A DNA stretch of 64,000 nucleotides. Origin: DATDIC01 sp963777625 (GTDB lineage Bacteria > Pseudomonadota > Alphaproteobacteria > Acetobacterales > Acetobacteraceae). Position 1 is the stretch's first letter. The number at the start of each line of letters is the position of its first letter. The notes beneath the pieces were generated by a model. That model was given only the letters and a program-made list of their open reading frames with translations, made no database searches and was not told the origin of the DNA. The stretch covers positions 62,001 through 126,000 of the forward strand of contig CAVZRO010000033.1 in NCBI GenBank assembly GCA_963777625.1. Reading direction: 5' to 3'. Positions 9,624 to 19,662 of this stretch are shown in pieces. Made by a program: the position numbers and the translations under genes.

Positions 9624-9835
9624 GAGCGCCTCGACGTGTCTTCGCGGTGGGATACGTGTCGCAGGGCATACGGGTCGCGCGGGGCGCGGGCAATCTTGAC
9701 GCCATCCAGATAGCCGGCGGGGGTGCCTTCCGCGATCAGTGATCGGCTGGCGCCTGCTGCCCGGTCGGCGTCGATCACGCGGGGGCGGACCTGTTGCGAC
9801 GCCCTCCTGTTCGCCGGACTGGGTCGCCGGTCCAC
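9620..9835 (-). pseudogene. Short open frame coupled to the hydantoinase gene, possible gene remnant
   Basis: A 71-residue frame ending with TGA that overlaps the ATG of the hydantoinase gene by four bases. Its second half (TPAGYLDGVKIARAPRDPY) reads like protein, with coding-like third-position GC, but I cannot match it to a family. Its start lies inside the 3' end of the AraC gene. It may be the tail of a gene whose front was lost, or a leader that couples translation. Confidence 0.25.
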
Positions 9836-10634
9836 GCCGGCTCAATTCCAGGCGCGCCTAACTGCGTTCCCCGCCGGTAGGCTTGCGGAGTCGTCCCGAC
9901 CAGCGTCTTGAACATGGTCGCGAAGGCTGCCGGGCTCGAATAGCCCAGATCAAATGCAATCGTCGTGACCCGTTCGCCGTTTGACAGGCGAGGGAGCGCT
10001 GAGAGCAGGCAGGCCCGCCGTTGCCAGACGGAAAAGGTCAGGCCGGTTTCGCGGGTGAAAAGACGCGTGAAGCTTCGTCGGCTCAAGGCGAGGTCGCGGC
10101 ACCAGATTGCGATCGTATCCTGCGCTGTCGGCCGCTCGATGAAGCGCCGGCAGCGCGCCGCAAGCCGTTGATCGTGCGGGACGGGCAGGCACAGCCATAG
10201 TACCGGCGCAGTGTGGAGTTCATCGATGACAAGTAACATGATTCTTCCGGCGCGGCTGGCGGGATCGTACACCGACGGAAGGTCGACCGCAGCGATGAGA
10301 AGCTGGCGGAGAAGCGGCGATACCTCGATGACCTGACACTGGCTCGCCATCCCGTTCGCCACCTCCGGCTCGAGATAGACGCTACGGGTCGCCACCGGAC
10401 TCAGCATCACGATGCTGTGGGCGACCCCGCCGGGAATCCAGATGCCTTGATGCGGCGGCACCATCCATGCGCCCCGCGCCGTTTGCACGAGCATTGTACC
10501 CGCTCGGCAAACAGCAATTGCGAGCGACGATGTTGGTGCGACGGGTGCAGATGCCCTGCCGGATACTCGTTCCCGACGGCAATGATCGGCCTGGGAACCT
10601 GCTCGATCTGCTCCGCGCGAATATGTCTGGCCAT
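9775..10634 (-). pseudogene. AraC-family transcriptional regulator, frameshifted
   Basis: Cupin-type AraC regulator of about 286 residues once a frameshift is repaired. The N-terminus (from ATG 10634) has the standard sensor-domain opening PRPIIAVGNEYPAGHLHPSH followed by RRSQLLFAE. At about 10502 the frame is lost, and it resumes one base off with AGTMLVQTARGAWMVPPHQG. A missing single G would restore it. The C-terminal two helix-turn-helix domain is intact (LALSRRSFTRLFTRETGLTF, IAFDLGYSSPAAFATMFK). Its gene start faces the chromate transporter genes, and the 97-base gap holds CCTTC-TATT-GAAGG (10658-10671). True mutation or sequencing error cannot be decided here. Confidence 0.82.
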
Positions 10635-10731
10635 GGCCCGATATAACGCTATTTCGACCTTCTATTGAAGGCAGGCCATTTCGGCGATCTTTATAGTCAT
10701 CGCACGATAGACAACACGACGAGCGGCAAGC

Positions 10732-11298
10732 ATGCGGCATGACCATACGATCGAGTTGCCAGCTCGAATCGTGAGCAAGAGCGAGCTGTTTCTCGGCTTT
10801 CTGAAAATCGGCGTGCTTGGATTCGGCGGCATCGCGCCATGGGCGCGGCACGTCATTGTCGAGGAAAGGGCTTGGCTGAATGAAAAGGAGTTCGCCGCGA
10901 TCCTGGGGATCGGGCAAATTCTGCCCGGCCCGAACACGATGAACGCCGCCGTCATCATCGGCAACCGCTTTCAGGGCGTTGTCGGCGTGCTGCTCTGTCT
11001 GCTCGGCCAAATAGCGCTTCCGTTAGTGATCGTGACCTCGCTCGGGGTTGTCTATGAACGCTTTGCCGCAATCCCCGAGGTCAATGCCGCGCTGGTCGGG
11101 GCGGCGGCGGGCGCCGCCGGTCTCGTCCTGGGCACGGCCGCCAAGATGGCGCGGAAGATCAGGCCGACACGATTTGCGCTGCTGGTAAGCGCACTGGCCT
11201 TCGGCGGCGTCGGGCTGCTGCGATGGCCGCTGGTTCCCGTCGTGGCTGTTGTGGTGCCGCTGGGTGTGGTCGGGGCGGCATTGGAGCGCCGCACGTGA
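10732..11298 (+). CDS. chrA: Chromate transporter, N-terminal-type half (short-chain CHR)
   Basis: A 188-residue membrane protein of the CHR family. It has the family signature FGFLKIGVLGFGGIAPWARH-like segment (here FLGFLKIGVLGFGGIAPWAR) and the GIGQILPGPNTMNAAVIIGN loop, followed by several hydrophobic helices. CHR proteins export chromate or related oxyanions; many short-chain members act as two-protein pairs. Its GTGA junction with the next gene shows that the two halves are co-translated. The divergent AraC-family gene may have regulated it. The true substrate is unproven. Confidence 0.88.
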   Translation: MRHDHTIELPARIVSKSELFLGFLKIGVLGFGGIAPWARHVIVEERAWLNEKEFAAILGIGQILPGPNTMNAAVIIGNRFQGVVGVLLCLLGQIALPLVIVTSLGVVYERFAAIPEVNAALVGAAAGAAGLVLGTAAKMARKIRPTRFALLVSALAFGGVGLLRWPLVPVVAVVVPLGVVGAALERRT

Positions 11299-11846
11299 CT
11301 GGCTTGCTGTTACTGCAGATAGCGCGCGTGTTCGCCATCATCTCCCTGGTGTCCATCGGAGGCGCCAACGCCGTGCTTCCGGAAATTCGCCGGCAGGTGG
11401 TCGATGTGCAGGGGTGGATGAACGATGCGACGTTTGCCAGTATTTTCGCGATTTCCCACGCGGCACCCGGTCCGAACATCATCATGGTGAGCTTGATCGG
11501 CTGGCAGCTCGCCGGGATTCCTGGCCTGCTCGTCGCAACCCTTGCTATCATGGTGCCGTCCTGCTCGCTGGCGTTCTTCGTCGCGCGTGGGATGGCTCGC
11601 TGGTCTGATCGGCAATGGATCGGACAGTTGCGGGACGGGCTGATCCCCGTTGCACTCGGGCTGATCCTGGCGAGCGGCGTGTCGATGATGCGGGTCGCGG
11701 ATCGAGGTGTCCTAACGGTGCTGATCAGCCTGGCGACTGCGATTTTTGTCGTGGTCAGCCGTCGCAACCCGCTATGGGCACTCGGCGTCGGCACGTGTGT
11801 GAACGTCGTCGCACAGCATGTCGGTGCCTTCACGCGAGCTTGGTGA
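11295..11846 (+). CDS. chrA: Chromate transporter, C-terminal-type half (short-chain CHR)
   Basis: A 183-residue partner of the preceding gene. The second CHR signature is visible (VSIGGANAVLPEIRRQVV, then ISHAAPGPNIIMVSLIGWQ), with five or six hydrophobic helices. The start is taken as the GTG at 11295 overlapping the upstream TGA. The frame is open earlier, but that part would read through the first gene. In long-chain ChrA both halves are one polypeptide; here they are encoded separately and are expected to form a heterodimer. Confidence 0.87.
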   Translation: MTGLLLLQIARVFAIISLVSIGGANAVLPEIRRQVVDVQGWMNDATFASIFAISHAAPGPNIIMVSLIGWQLAGIPGLLVATLAIMVPSCSLAFFVARGMARWSDRQWIGQLRDGLIPVALGLILASGVSMMRVADRGVLTVLISLATAIFVVVSRRNPLWALGVGTCVNVVAQHVGAFTRAW

Positions 11847-11931
11847 GCTTACGGCCGCCTTGGCGCCGATGCGTTGAACCGATCGCAGCGGCGCCACTAC
11901 AGTGCGACGATAATTCCGGCAGGAGGAACCC

Positions 11932-12498
11932 ATGGACAGCGATTCAATCAGCCGGCTCGAACGCCCACAGGGACTGCCGTTTCGTATCGGCAAGCTCGGC
12001 CATATCGCGTTGCACGTACGGGATGTCGAACGTTCCGCTCGCTTCTACACCCAAATCCTCGGGTTTCAGATTTCTGACGTATATGCCGACGGCATGATGC
12101 CCGGCGGCGCCGCATTTCTGCGCTGCAACGCGGACCATCACGGCGTTGCGCTGTTCCAGGCGACTGAGGAGCAGCTTGCCGGCGCCGGCCTGCACCATGT
12201 GGCCTTCGAGGTTGCCACGCTGGATGAGGTCGTCCGCGCGCGTGAGCATCTGCGCCAGCACCAGGTCGCGATCGATTTCGACGGGCGCCGGCGCGCCGGG
12301 TGCCAGATCGCGGTGGAGTTTCGTGACCCGGACGGGCATCGGCTGGAAATCTACTGGGACATCGACCAGATCGGCGACGAAGGTCACGCCCGCCCGGCGC
12401 ATGAATGGAAGGGCGCTGGCAGCCTGGAACAGGCGATCGCCGATCCGGTGCGCGGGCAGGATACGACGCTGCACGACACCGCGCTGGTGCGCCGCTAG
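11932..12498 (+). CDS. VOC-family (glyoxalase / extradiol dioxygenase-like) protein
   Basis: A 188-residue vicinal-oxygen-chelate protein. Paired beta-alpha-beta-beta-beta modules carry the usual metal ligands: His in LGHIALHVRDVERSARFY, His in GLHHVAFEV, and Glu in DGHRLEIYWD. This ligand set is typical of catechol 2,3-dioxygenase-like single-chain members. A strong ribosome-binding site (AGGAGGAA) precedes the ATG. It stands alone between the transporter pair and the housekeeping block, so the substrate cannot be inferred. Confidence 0.85.
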   Translation: MDSDSISRLERPQGLPFRIGKLGHIALHVRDVERSARFYTQILGFQISDVYADGMMPGGAAFLRCNADHHGVALFQATEEQLAGAGLHHVAFEVATLDEVVRAREHLRQHQVAIDFDGRRRAGCQIAVEFRDPDGHRLEIYWDIDQIGDEGHARPAHEWKGAGSLEQAIADPVRGQDTTLHDTALVRR

Positions 12499-12653
12499 CC
12501 CGGCGCCGGCGCCGATACGCCTGGACGCGATCCGCGGTCGGCGGCATGGTCCCGCCCCTGCTCCGCTTGTCTGTGTGACTTGCAGTTACATCTTATTGCC
12601 CAACACGCAGGCGAACGCGCCGGCCCACCCGGAACACAGGAAGTCCAGCCACC

Positions 12654-13586
12654 ATGGATGTGATTATCGGCCAGACCAAGCAGAACGGCGGCACTGAGGC
12701 CATGATCGTTGAGGGCGATCAGAAAACCTTCATGCAGGAGGTGATCGAGGCTTCCCGCCAGATCCCCGTCCTGGTGGATTTCTGGGCCACGTGGTGCGGT
12801 CCCTGCAAGCAGCTTACCCCGACGCTGGAAAAGGTCGTCAGCGCCGCTGGCGGCCGGGTCAAGCTGGTGAAGATCGATATCGACAAGAACCGCGCGCTGG
12901 TCCAGCAGCTCGCCCAGATCGGGCTGCCGCTGCAATCCGTCCCCACCGTGGCCGCCTTCTACCGCGGCCAGATCGCCGACCTGTTCCAAGGCGCCCAGCC
13001 GGAATCGGAGGTGCGCCGCTTCGTCGAATCGCTGCTGAAGCTGGCTGGCGGCTCCATGCCGTCCGCCGATCTGCTCGCAGAGGCCCGGGCCGCCCTCAAC
13101 TCCGGCGATACCGAGACCGCCAGCGAATCGTTCAGCGCCCTGCTTGATGAGGAGCCGGAGAACCCGGATGCCTGGGGCGGCCTGATCCGCACGCTGATGG
13201 CCATGGGCCAGGAAGAGCGGGCCCGGAACGCACTGGCGGAGGTTCCCGCCGGGATCGCGGAGCACGCGGAGATCGTAGGCGCCCGCAGCGCGCTGGCGCT
13301 GGCGGAGGAAGGCCGTGAGGCCCGTTCGCAGCTCCAGACACTGCAAAGCCGCGTGGCTGCCGACCCGGCCGATTTCCAGGCGCACTACGATCTCGCCACC
13401 GCCCTCAACGCCGCCGGCGACCGCGACGAGGCGGCCGACCACCTGCTGGATATCATCCGTCGCGATCGCGCCTGGAACGAGGAGGCCGCTCGTCTTCAGT
13501 TGCTGAAATTTTTCGAGGCCTGGGGGTTCGAGGATCCGGCCACCATGGCGGCACGCCGCAAGCTGTCGGCGCTGCTGTTCTCCTGA
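12654..13586 (+). CDS. cnoX: Thioredoxin-TPR chaperedoxin CnoX (YbbN-like)
   Basis: A 310-residue protein with an N-terminal thioredoxin domain (active site WCGPC, C48 and C51) and a C-terminal helical TPR region from about residue 120 onward (repeat-like ARAALNSGDTETASESF, DLATALNAAGDRDEAADHL). In proteobacteria CnoX binds oxidation-damaged proteins and hands them to GroEL. The alphaproteobacterial type keeps both cysteines, as here. It overlaps the next gene by one base (TGATG) and begins a four-gene block (cnoX, LON domain, Trm112-like, DUF971) common in alphaproteobacteria. Confidence 0.9.
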   Translation: MDVIIGQTKQNGGTEAMIVEGDQKTFMQEVIEASRQIPVLVDFWATWCGPCKQLTPTLEKVVSAAGGRVKLVKIDIDKNRALVQQLAQIGLPLQSVPTVAAFYRGQIADLFQGAQPESEVRRFVESLLKLAGGSMPSADLLAEARAALNSGDTETASESFSALLDEEPENPDAWGGLIRTLMAMGQEERARNALAEVPAGIAEHAEIVGARSALALAEEGREARSQLQTLQSRVAADPADFQAHYDLATALNAAGDRDEAADHLLDIIRRDRAWNEEAARLQLLKFFEAWGFEDPATMAARRKLSALLFS

Positions 13587-14251
13587 TGGCGTGCTTTCAC
13601 CCACGCGCGGAAGAGCTGCCGGCGGAGTTTCCGGTGTTTCCCCTCGAGGGTGCGTTGTTGCTGCCGCGCGGGCGCCTGCCGCTCAACATCTTCGAGCCGC
13701 GCTACGTGGCGATGGTCGAGGATTCTCTCGGCGCCGGCCGCGTCTTCGGCATGATCCAGCCCGATCCGACCGCGGCGGCGAGCGAGTTCGGCCCCGGCCT
13801 GTATCAGATCGGCTGCCTTGGCCGCCTCGCCTCGTTCAGTGAAACCGATGATGGCCGGTTCCTGATTACGCTGGTGGGGGTGATCCGCTTTTCCGTCCAG
13901 GACGAGCTGGGCCTATGTCGCGGCTATCGTCGCGTGCGGGGAAACGTCGCCGGCTACGACGATGATTTGCGGCTGGATCCCCGCCCGATCGGCGTATCGC
14001 GGGAAATCCTGCTCGGTGCCCTGCGTCGCTACTTCGGCTGCCGCGGACTGGAGGCGAACTGGGACGCGATCCGCAAAATCCCCGATGATATGCTGGTGGT
14101 TACCTTGTCGATGATCTGCCCGTTTGAAGCGCCGGAAAAGCAGGCGCTGCTGGAGGCACCCACCGAAGCCGAGCGGGCGAGCACGTTGCTGGCCCTGTTG
14201 CAGATCGGTGCCGCCAGCCAGGATGGGCAATCCAGCCGCAATGTGAGCTGA
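13586..14251 (+). CDS. LON peptidase substrate-binding domain protein
   Basis: A 221-residue stand-alone Lon N-terminal (PUA-like) domain without ATPase or protease parts. The typical opening is FPVFPLEGALLLPRGRLPLN followed by IFEPRYVAMVEDSL, and the GCLGRLASFSETDDGRFLI strand region fits the family. The role in the cell is not established, though it is thought to recognise unfolded substrates. It starts inside the cnoX stop codon and ends four bases before the Trm112-like gene. Confidence 0.88.
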   Translation: MACFHPRAEELPAEFPVFPLEGALLLPRGRLPLNIFEPRYVAMVEDSLGAGRVFGMIQPDPTAAASEFGPGLYQIGCLGRLASFSETDDGRFLITLVGVIRFSVQDELGLCRGYRRVRGNVAGYDDDLRLDPRPIGVSREILLGALRRYFGCRGLEANWDAIRKIPDDMLVVTLSMICPFEAPEKQALLEAPTEAERASTLLALLQIGAASQDGQSSRNVS

Positions 14252-14254
14252 CCC

Positions 14255-14452
14255 ATGTCCGATCATCCCGCACGCCCCGCGCCTGTCGATCCTCGGCTTT
14301 TGGAAATCCTGGTCTGCCCGCTGACCAAGGGGCCCCTGGAATATGACCGCGACCGCGGCGAGCTGATCAGCCGAGCGGCAGGTCTCGCTTACCCGGTCCG
14401 CGACGGCATCCCGATCATGCTGCCCGAGGAAGCGCGTCCGCTCGAGGGATAG
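14255..14452 (+). CDS. Trm112 family (UPF0434-like) protein
   Basis: A 65-residue protein with the YcaR/Trm112 core: DPRLLEILVCPLTKGPLEY, then GLAYPVRDGIPIMLPEEAR. Bacterial members are small zinc-ribbon relatives of the eukaryotic methyltransferase activator Trm112; here only one Cys of the usual set is seen, so zinc binding is doubtful. It follows the LON-domain gene by three bases. Confidence 0.9.
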   Translation: MSDHPARPAPVDPRLLEILVCPLTKGPLEYDRDRGELISRAAGLAYPVRDGIPIMLPEEARPLEG

Positions 14453-14476
14453 AGGTGGTCTGTTCAAGAGAATTTC

Positions 14477-14575
14477 ACCACAGGGACGCAAGGACAGGGA
14501 GATTGATGCGGAGTTCCTGCAATCTCCCGCTGGCCTCACACTCGGCCTCCTTGGCGCCTGCGTGTGGCCGCCGCT
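14477..14575. repeat. Long imperfect inverted repeat, possible dispersed palindromic element
   Basis: Outer arms start with CCACAGGGACGCAAGGA and are answered by TCCTTGGCGCCTGCGTGTGG. Inside is a perfect 9-base stem, GGGAGATTG (14497-14505) with CAATCTCCC (14520-14528). It fills the gap between the Trm112-like and DUF971 genes. Only one copy was noticed in this window. Confidence 0.45.
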
Positions 14576-14590
14576 TTCCGACATGCGCTC

Positions 14591-14944
14591 ATGCCTGAAG
14601 CTACCGAACTTCGCCTGAACCGCGCCGACCGCACGCTGGACGTGGCCTTTGCCGACGGAATGCGTTTCACACTTCCGGTCGAATATCTCCGCGTCGAAAG
14701 TCCCAGCGCCGAGGTTCAAGGCCATGGCCCCGGAGAGCGCAAGGTCATCGCCGGGCGCCGGCATGTCGGGATCATCGGGATCGAACCGGTTGGCAACTAT
14801 GCGGTGCGCCTGATCTTCGACGACCTGCACGATACCGGTATTTACTCCTGGGATTATCTGCACGAGCTCGGCCGCGAATATCCCGAACGCTGGGCGCGCT
14901 ACCTGGACTCCCTCGCCAGTCGGGGTCTCAGCCGCGATCCATGA
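14591..14944 (+). CDS. DUF971 / gamma-butyrobetaine hydroxylase-like N-terminal domain protein
   Basis: A 117-residue protein made only of the GBBH-like N domain: ATELRLNRADRTLDVAFADG, the LPVEYLRVESPSAEVQGHG segment, and DLHDTGIYSWDYLHELGREY near the end. In other proteins this small domain precedes 2-oxoglutarate dioxygenases or sits beside Mrp/ApbC Fe-S carriers. The open frame begins earlier, but that part lies in the inverted repeat, so the ATG at 14591 is preferred. Its 3' end overlaps the convergent synthetase gene by 17 bases. Confidence 0.88.
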   Translation: MPEATELRLNRADRTLDVAFADGMRFTLPVEYLRVESPSAEVQGHGPGERKVIAGRRHVGIIGIEPVGNYAVRLIFDDLHDTGIYSWDYLHELGREYPERWARYLDSLASRGLSRDP

Positions 14945-17105
14945 TAGCGCCACCGGCACGGGCTTCGACCACCCGCCCCTCCCCGGCCACCATCAGCACG
15001 TCCGCGACGCGCACCTCGCCCGATCCTTTGCGGATGAGCACCGGATTCAGATCGCATTCGGCCACCGACCCGCACAGCGCCGCCGCCAAGGCCGACAGCC
15101 GGACCAGCAGGTCGGCCAGACCGGCGGGATCGGTCGGCGGCATCAGCTTGCGGTAGCCGGATATTCGTCGGCCCAGTCGGGTGCGGCCGATCATCGCGCG
15201 CGCGCGCCCCGGCGGCAGCGGGCTCAGCCCGAAGGCCCGATCGGCTTCCAGTTCCACCAGAACGCCGCCGCTGCCCACCATGATCAACGCCCCGAACGGA
15301 GGGGCCGCGATGAAGCCGGCGGCAGCCTCCACGCAGTCCGTCATCTCCTCCTGCAGCTCGAACCCATCGATGCGCGCTGTCGGGCGAACCGCCAGCACGC
15401 TGCGGCGCATCCGCTCCAGGGCCATCCGCAGGCCCGCGGCGTCGGCAATGCCAAGCGCCACACCGCCCAGCTCTGATCGATGCGGCACGTCGGGCGAGGC
15501 GATCTTTGCCACCAGCGGAAACCCGATGCGCTCCGCCTCGTCCATTGCCTGCGCGACCGAGCCGACCAGCGCCGAACGCACCAACGGAATACCGTAGGCA
15601 GCAAGGATACGGTTGCAGAGCGCCGTGGGCAGCGCGCCGCGGCAGTCGGCGATTTCGGCAGCGAACGACCCCGCCGCGCTGTCCGGCGTTCCCGCGCGCC
15701 AGCCTTCCGCCGACGGCGGCGCGGCACTGATACCCAGATTGCGCAGCGCCACGATAGCGGGCCGCAATCCGCGCAGCACCGCCACGCCCTGCTCCGCCAT
15801 TGCGGCGACGATTTCTGGATGGGTGTTCTCGGCGGTGGGGGAGATCATCACCAGTGGCTTGCCGGTCGATGCCGCGTACTGCCCGTAGCTCTGAATCCGC
15901 GGTGTGTAGTTGCCGCGCATGGTGGGGGTTAGCGTCGCCTGACAATCCTGCACGACCAAGACCTGATCCACCTCCGGATCCTCGAGAATCGTGGCAATCG
16001 CCGGCCCGTCCTGCGCGACGGTGTGATTGGGCGTGGAGCCGAGATCGAGCGGATTGACGCCGGCGGCGCCCGGCAGCGCCGACCGGATCGCTTCTTCCGT
16101 CGATCGGGTCCACTGGGCGAGCGTCAGGCCCTGATCCGAAGCGACATCGCAGGCGAGCGCCGTCTCCCCGCCGGAGATGCCGATGATGCCAATGCGGGCG
16201 CCGCGTGGCCGCACACGGCAGGTGGCGAAGCACTCCAGCGTCGCGATCAGCTCGTCATAGTCGCGCGTGGTCGGAATGCCGCACGAGTCGAAGAACAACT
16301 CATAGGCGTCGGCCGGGCTGATCATCGATCCGGTGTGCGCCTTCACCGCCACGGCGCCGACCTCCGACCGGCCCACCTTCAGCACCGCCAGCGACTTGCC
16401 GGCGTCGCGGATGCGCGCGGCGGCGACGGCGAACGCATCGGGGTCCTTGATGGACTCCAGCACGACGCCGATCACCGCGGTCGCGTCGTCGGCCGCCAAC
16501 CAGCGCATGTAGTCCGGCGCGGTCACCTGCCATTCGCTGCCCATGGTAATCACTTTGGACAGGCCGACCGCGATCGAGTTCATCAGCGAGATCGCCGCCG
16601 AACCCGACTGCGCAATCAGTGCCACACGCCCCGGCACCACCTTGTCGGTCACGGTAGACGGGTAGAGCCGCAGCGGGTCGTTGAGGTTGATAAGTCCCAT
16701 GCAGTTCGGGCCATGAATCGCCATCGGGCTGGCGGCGGCCAGGGCGCGGTACGCGGCCTCGGCCGCCGCCGGGAAGCCGTTGGAGAACACCATTGCGGAG
16801 CGCACCCCGGCCTGCTGCAATTCAGCCAGCGCGCCGGCGACGGCGGGGGCGGGAATCGCCACCACCGCCGTATCGGTGCCGGGAGGCAGTCGGTCGATGG
16901 CGCTGACCGTCTGCAACCCGTCAATCGCGGACGCGGTGGGATGCACCGGGATGATCCGCCCGGCGTAACCAACCTGCCGCAGGTTACGGATGACACCGTT
17001 ACCCTGCGCCTGCCGCGTGGCCGAGGCACCGATCACTGCCACGCTGTTCGGCCGCAACAGTGGTTCTACATCACGCATCCGGGTCGACCCGCCGCTACTT
17101 GCCAT
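14928..17105 (-). CDS. NDP-forming acetate/acyl-CoA ligase, fused alpha-beta
   Basis: A 725-residue acyl-CoA synthetase of the ADP/NDP-forming type (AcdAB/Pat-like, no GNAT domain). The order is a CoA-binding Rossmann domain (about 12-140, SVAVIGASATRQAQGNGVIR), two ligase-CoA domains with the phospho-histidine motif KAHTGS (H257), then an ATP-grasp domain (about 500-725, FPLVAKIASPDVPHRSELGG). It converts a carboxylate plus CoA and ATP to acyl-CoA, ADP and Pi. Its start overlaps the end of the transporter binding-protein gene by 11 bases. It is the last gene of a seven-gene operon with a peptide-type importer, so it may activate the imported acid. A paralogue lies at 44361. Confidence 0.9.
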   Translation of the reverse strand: MASSGGSTRMRDVEPLLRPNSVAVIGASATRQAQGNGVIRNLRQVGYAGRIIPVHPTASAIDGLQTVSAIDRLPPGTDTAVVAIPAPAVAGALAELQQAGVRSAMVFSNGFPAAAEAAYRALAAASPMAIHGPNCMGLINLNDPLRLYPSTVTDKVVPGRVALIAQSGSAAISLMNSIAVGLSKVITMGSEWQVTAPDYMRWLAADDATAVIGVVLESIKDPDAFAVAAARIRDAGKSLAVLKVGRSEVGAVAVKAHTGSMISPADAYELFFDSCGIPTTRDYDELIATLECFATCRVRPRGARIGIIGISGGETALACDVASDQGLTLAQWTRSTEEAIRSALPGAAGVNPLDLGSTPNHTVAQDGPAIATILEDPEVDQVLVVQDCQATLTPTMRGNYTPRIQSYGQYAASTGKPLVMISPTAENTHPEIVAAMAEQGVAVLRGLRPAIVALRNLGISAAPPSAEGWRAGTPDSAAGSFAAEIADCRGALPTALCNRILAAYGIPLVRSALVGSVAQAMDEAERIGFPLVAKIASPDVPHRSELGGVALGIADAAGLRMALERMRRSVLAVRPTARIDGFELQEEMTDCVEAAAGFIAAPPFGALIMVGSGGVLVELEADRAFGLSPLPPGRARAMIGRTRLGRRISGYRKLMPPTDPAGLADLLVRLSALAAALCGSVAECDLNPVLIRKGSGEVRVADVLMVAGEGRVVEARAGGAIMDRG

Positions 17106-18702
17106 CCTTGACCCAGACTTCCGCCCAGTTGGGGTGCTCGTTGAAGGCGATGTCGAACTGCTTGTCGAGATTGGCGAAGCGGGTAGAGACAGCGTTGAAA
17201 GTCGGCGCGTTGGTCAGGGTCATCTCGTTCAGGTCACGGGCGATGATCTCCTCGTATCGCTTGTAAAGTGCGCGGCGCTGATCCTCCGGCGCGGCAGTTG
17301 CCGCGGCGGCGATCTTATCGAGTTCCGGGTTACAATATCCGGTCGGGTTGGTGTACGGCACGTTGCCGGGGTTGCAGACGAAACTGCGATCCACCCCTAG
17401 CGTGGGATCCGACCGGCCAGTCAATGAGTTCAGCGAGATGTCGAAATCGTGCTGCTGGTAAACCTTGTGGAGCCAGATCTGCGCGTCCAGCCCGCTCAGG
17501 CGCACATCGACGCCGATTTTCTGCCACTGCGCGGCGATGCTCCTGGCTACCGCGTCGAACGGCGATCCCGACTGATAGGTGAGTTCGACGGAGAAGCGCT
17601 TGCCGTCCTTCAGCGGAAATCCGGCTTCATCCAGCAGCTTGCCGGCGCGCTCCGGATCGTACGGGTACATCTTGCTGTAATTGACCGACGGATCGTACAG
17701 CTCGGTGAATTGCACGGGAATTGCGCTCAGCGCGGGAAACGCCAGGCCACGATATGCATCGGCGCTGATCCGTTGCCGGTCGGTCGCCTGGAACAGCGCC
17801 TGCCGCACACGCACATCGCTCATTGGCGAACGGCGGAGGTTGAAATCGAGTGACGAGCGTTCCGGCGCATTGATGACGATCTTCACCACCTTGAACTTGC
17901 CGTTCTTCGCGGCTTCCTGCGCCTGCGTCACCTGGCTGAAATCGGTGAACTGCATCCAGTCCGCCTCGCCCTGGATGATTGCATCGAGCTGCTGCTGCGG
18001 GCTGGGCGTCAGCGCCACCAGCACGCGGTCCAGATAGGGCCTGGGCTGGTCCCAGTAATATGGGTTGCGCACGAAAGTCAGCGACCGCCCCGGCTCCCAT
18101 GATTCAAGCTTGAACGGGCCGAGACCGACCGGCTTGCGGTTTGCCGGATTCGTCGCGATCTCGCTGCCGGCATAGATGTGTTCCGGCATCAGCGGAAAAT
18201 TCTCCTTGTCGAACAGGTCGAGCGCCGCGGTGACCGGCTGCTTCAGCGTCACCACCACGGTAGCGTCGTCGGGCGTGCTGACTGAGTTCCACCAGCGGCA
18301 TGAGCTTGGACAGATAGGTGTTCAGTTTGCCGAAATTGGTCAGCGTGAAAGCGACGTCCTTCGCCGTGAACGGCTGCCCGTCGGACCATTTCACACCCTG
18401 GCGCAGCTTAAACGTGTAGGTCTTTCCGTCCGGCGAGATCGTCCAGCTAGTTGCCAGATGCGGGACTCGGTTCCCCTTCCCGTCGCGCGCCATAAGCCCG
18501 TCCGCCCATACGTCGGCCATGTAAAGCGCCGGGGACAACGATGTCAGCTCGGTGTTCAGCACCGCCATGCCGGTGGCGTCCAGTGTCATGACGACGTCGC
18601 CGCCCCGCTTCGGGGCGGTATCGTCGGACCGCGCGGGCGCGGCGCCCATGACGAGGCAAAGCGCGAGGATCGCCGCGCCGTAGCACTTGGGGTCAAATCG
18701 CA

Positions 18703-18703
<1 letters not shown>
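17095..18703 (-). pseudogene. ABC transporter substrate-binding protein, family 5 (peptide/opine type), frameshifted
   Basis: Periplasmic binding protein of the DppA/OppA family. A Sec signal peptide (AAILALCLVMGAAPARS) is followed by TLDATGMAVLNTELTSLSPA and SWTISPDGKTYTFKLRQGVK, then the frame breaks near 18287. The other frame resumes with STPDDATVVVTLKQPV and runs normally to 17095 with RSPMSDVRVRQALFQATDRQ and VGLGPFKLESWEPGRSL. Removing one T on the plus strand (GAGTTC to GAGTC, 18284-18289) gives one protein of about 535 residues. Translation is coupled to dppF-like upstream (TGATG) and the synthetase downstream. A sequencing error is likely, because two other genes break in the same motif. 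Confidence 0.88.

Positions 18704-19661
<958 letters not shown>

Positions 19662-19662
<1 letters not shown>

Noticed and set aside
10635..11010. N-terminal extension of the AraC gene
   Set aside because: This part is antisense to the chromate transporter gene, and the true AraC N-terminus is found in another frame starting at 10634.
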